Translations under genes and position numbers: made by a program
In this document: piece by piece, positions 63,211-64,000 of the stretch
Layout of the letters: every line of letters starts with the position of its first letter
Position numbering within the stretch: the stretch's first letter is position 1
The notes under the pieces: model-generated
Databases searched by the model: none
The model's input: only the letters and a program-made list of their open reading frames with translations
Told to the model about the DNA's origin: nothing
Assembly (NCBI RefSeq): GCF_041927875.1
Contig: NZ_JBHFHN010000001.1
Length of the DNA stretch: 64,000 nucleotides
Origin: Paracoccus sp041927875
GTDB lineage: Bacteria; Pseudomonadota; Alphaproteobacteria; Rhodobacterales; Rhodobacteraceae
Reading direction: 5' to 3' (one strand)

Positions 63211-63517
63211 GCGGCCACCCGCCCTTGGCCGACATGCGCAGAGGGTCGGGGCTGCGGGGGCATCGAACGGGTGGGCAAATCGTCGGCCATCAGATCCTCG
63301 CATCGTTTCGCACCATTCTGTTCGTCCGAACCGGAATGTCCAGCGGACGCGGCGTTCGACACGGCCGAACAGCGCGATCGGCGCAGGCCAAAGCGCGCGA
63401 CGGCGGCGGGTGAAGGGGGTGATGGTGTAGGTGGCGGAGGAATTGCGCTTCCAACTGGACCGTCTCCTGTGACCCCTGAGGGAGCTCCGGCAAACTGCAG
63501 GGCGTAACGGACTTCTA
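63211..63517. other. Upstream region of the fusion gene, up to the IS end
   Basis: About 307 bp without a supportable gene. It contains operator 3 (63354-63370), a second, closer-spaced inverted GTTCG-TC-CGAAC at 63320-63331, and on the right an uncharacterised stretch reaching the IS5-family left end. The fusion-gene promoter is presumably near 63210-63350. Confidence 0.6.
63354..63370. promoter_or_regulatory. Operator 3: GTTCG-ACACGGC-CGAAC
   Basis: The same 5-7-5 inverted repeat. Read on the minus strand, toward the gene it precedes, it is GTTCGGCCGTGTCGAAC and matches operator 1 at 14 of 17 positions. It is about 145 bp before the fusion-gene ATG. Confidence 0.68.
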
Positions 63518-64000
63518 GGGTCAGGACCCATTGATCTTTTGGATGCGGCCTGATTCAGGCTCCGCAAGGAGACTGGATAATGAGCAACCTTTTCTGGCTG
63601 ACCGAGGCGCAGATGGCGCGCCTCGCGCCGTTCTTTCCGAAGAGCCACGGCAAGCCCCGTGTCGATGATCGGCGGGTGTTGAGCGGGATAATATTCGTAA
63701 ACCGCAATGGCTTGCGGTGGCGCGATGCGCCAAAGGAATACGGCCCACCCAAGACCCTCTACAACCGCTGGAAGCGGTGGAGCGACAAGGGGGTCTTTGC
63801 CCGGATGATGGTCGGTCTCGCTGCCGAGGCGGCCACACCGAAGACGGTGATGATCGACGCGACCTATCTCAAGGTGCACCGGACGGCGACGAGCCTGCGG
63901 TCGAAAAAGGGGGATCAGGCGGCCAGAGGGGGCGTCTGATCGGCCGCACGAAAGGCGGCATGAACACCAAGCTGCATGCGGTCACAGACGCTGAGGGCCG
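63518..64000 (+). mobile_element. Left part of an IS5-family insertion sequence (runs off the right edge)
   Basis: The presumed left end begins GGGTCAGGACCCATTGATCT, directly after a TA at 63516-63517 that would be the target duplication for the IS427-like group. It contains the transposase reading frames from 63580. The right end and right inverted repeat lie outside the window, so the boundary is an inference. Confidence 0.72.
63580..64000 (+). CDS. IS5-family transposase, two-frame (programmed -1 frameshift), partial
   Basis: The first frame (63580-63939, 119 codons) starts MSNLFWLTEAQMARLAPFFP and has NRNGLRWRDAPKEYGPPKTL and VMIDATYLKVHRTA, the DDE-domain first Asp block. It stops at TGA 63937. 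The -1 frame continues the protein in the expected way (RGRLIGRTKGGMNTKLHAVT) to the window edge. AAAAAGGGGG at 63904-63913 lies in the overlap and is the likely slip site. This is the usual IS427-group arrangement, so it is probably functional rather than broken. Confidence 0.85.

Noticed and set aside
63432..63473. Short in-frame VAEELRFQLDRLL-stop stretch as a truncated gene end
   Set aside because: A stop codon lies immediately upstream in the same frame and no longer homologous sequence is visible, so it cannot be shown to be a gene remnant.

Overview
The window is high-GC alphaproteobacterial chromosome, most likely family Rhodobacteraceae (Paracoccaceae) and probably Paracoccus or a close relative. 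The evidence is the gene order dusB(nifR3)-ntrB-ntrC-ntrY-ntrX-trkA-trkH-hfq-hflX, NtrC and NtrX proteins that both lack the sigma-54 GAFTGA loop, a fused IspDF enzyme, an Irr-type Fur regulator beside fabA-fabB-fabI, and a class II (CP4-like) AroA. No rRNA, tRNA or CRISPR array was recognised.

Layout. 1-2.8 kb: the start of a short-chain dehydrogenase, pgk, and two overlapping cyclophilins. 2.9-14.1 kb: a DUF1304 protein and an M20 amidohydrolase, divergent from a complete peptide-type ABC transporter (two ATPases, two tandem paralogous binding proteins, two permeases) that runs directly into psuK-psuG. 14.2-17.6 kb: a 3-hydroxyisobutyrate dehydrogenase-like enzyme and a penicillin-acylase family hydrolase, followed by a 112-bp-period direct repeat. 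17.8-31.3 kb: a long leftward block covering RNA regulation (hfq-hflX), potassium uptake (trkA-trkH), two nitrogen two-component systems (ntrBC, ntrYX) and dusB. 31.4-39.9 kb: ispDF-pgpA-pncC, an ammonium transporter, a ZIP metal transporter, lactate dehydrogenase, an MFS transporter, ribosomal protein L25 and pth. 40.0-48.6 kb: the leftward housekeeping series aroA, trmB, lnt, corC, ybeY, phoH and miaB, interrupted by an opposite-strand LpxR-like lipid A deacylase gene. 48.7-55.7 kb: a conserved hypothetical, irr, fabA, a 1.47-kb gene-free repeat-bearing gap, fabB-fabI, an alpha/beta hydrolase and two tiny genes. 55.7-63.4 kb: an apparent quinone/electrophile-defence island. 63.5 kb to the end: the left end of an IS5-family element with a frameshifted transposase.

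The most interesting part is 55.7-63.4 kb. A LysR regulator is divergent from an MhqO-type ring-cleaving dioxygenase. Then come a glutathione-gated-type KefC K+/H+ antiporter overlapping an FMN-dependent (quinone) reductase, a pirin, a hemerythrin-domain protein and, convergent to it, one protein that fuses a second MhqO dioxygenase to an MhqD-like serine hydrolase. The same palindrome, GTTCG-N7-CGAAC, lies upstream of the lysR/mhqO pair, the pirin gene and the fusion gene. Those parts together look like one regulon, related in content to the Bacillus MhqR regulon but with different regulator and architecture. The function is inferred from protein families; the shared palindrome and the domain fusion are read directly from the sequence.

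Other recurrent structure: a short element close to TATTTGGRCAAGAAAGAAG sits just after the stop codons of at least six genes, often with a terminator hairpin; two near-identical 50-bp repeats and five copies of CAGGCACGTCC lie in the fabA-fabB gap.
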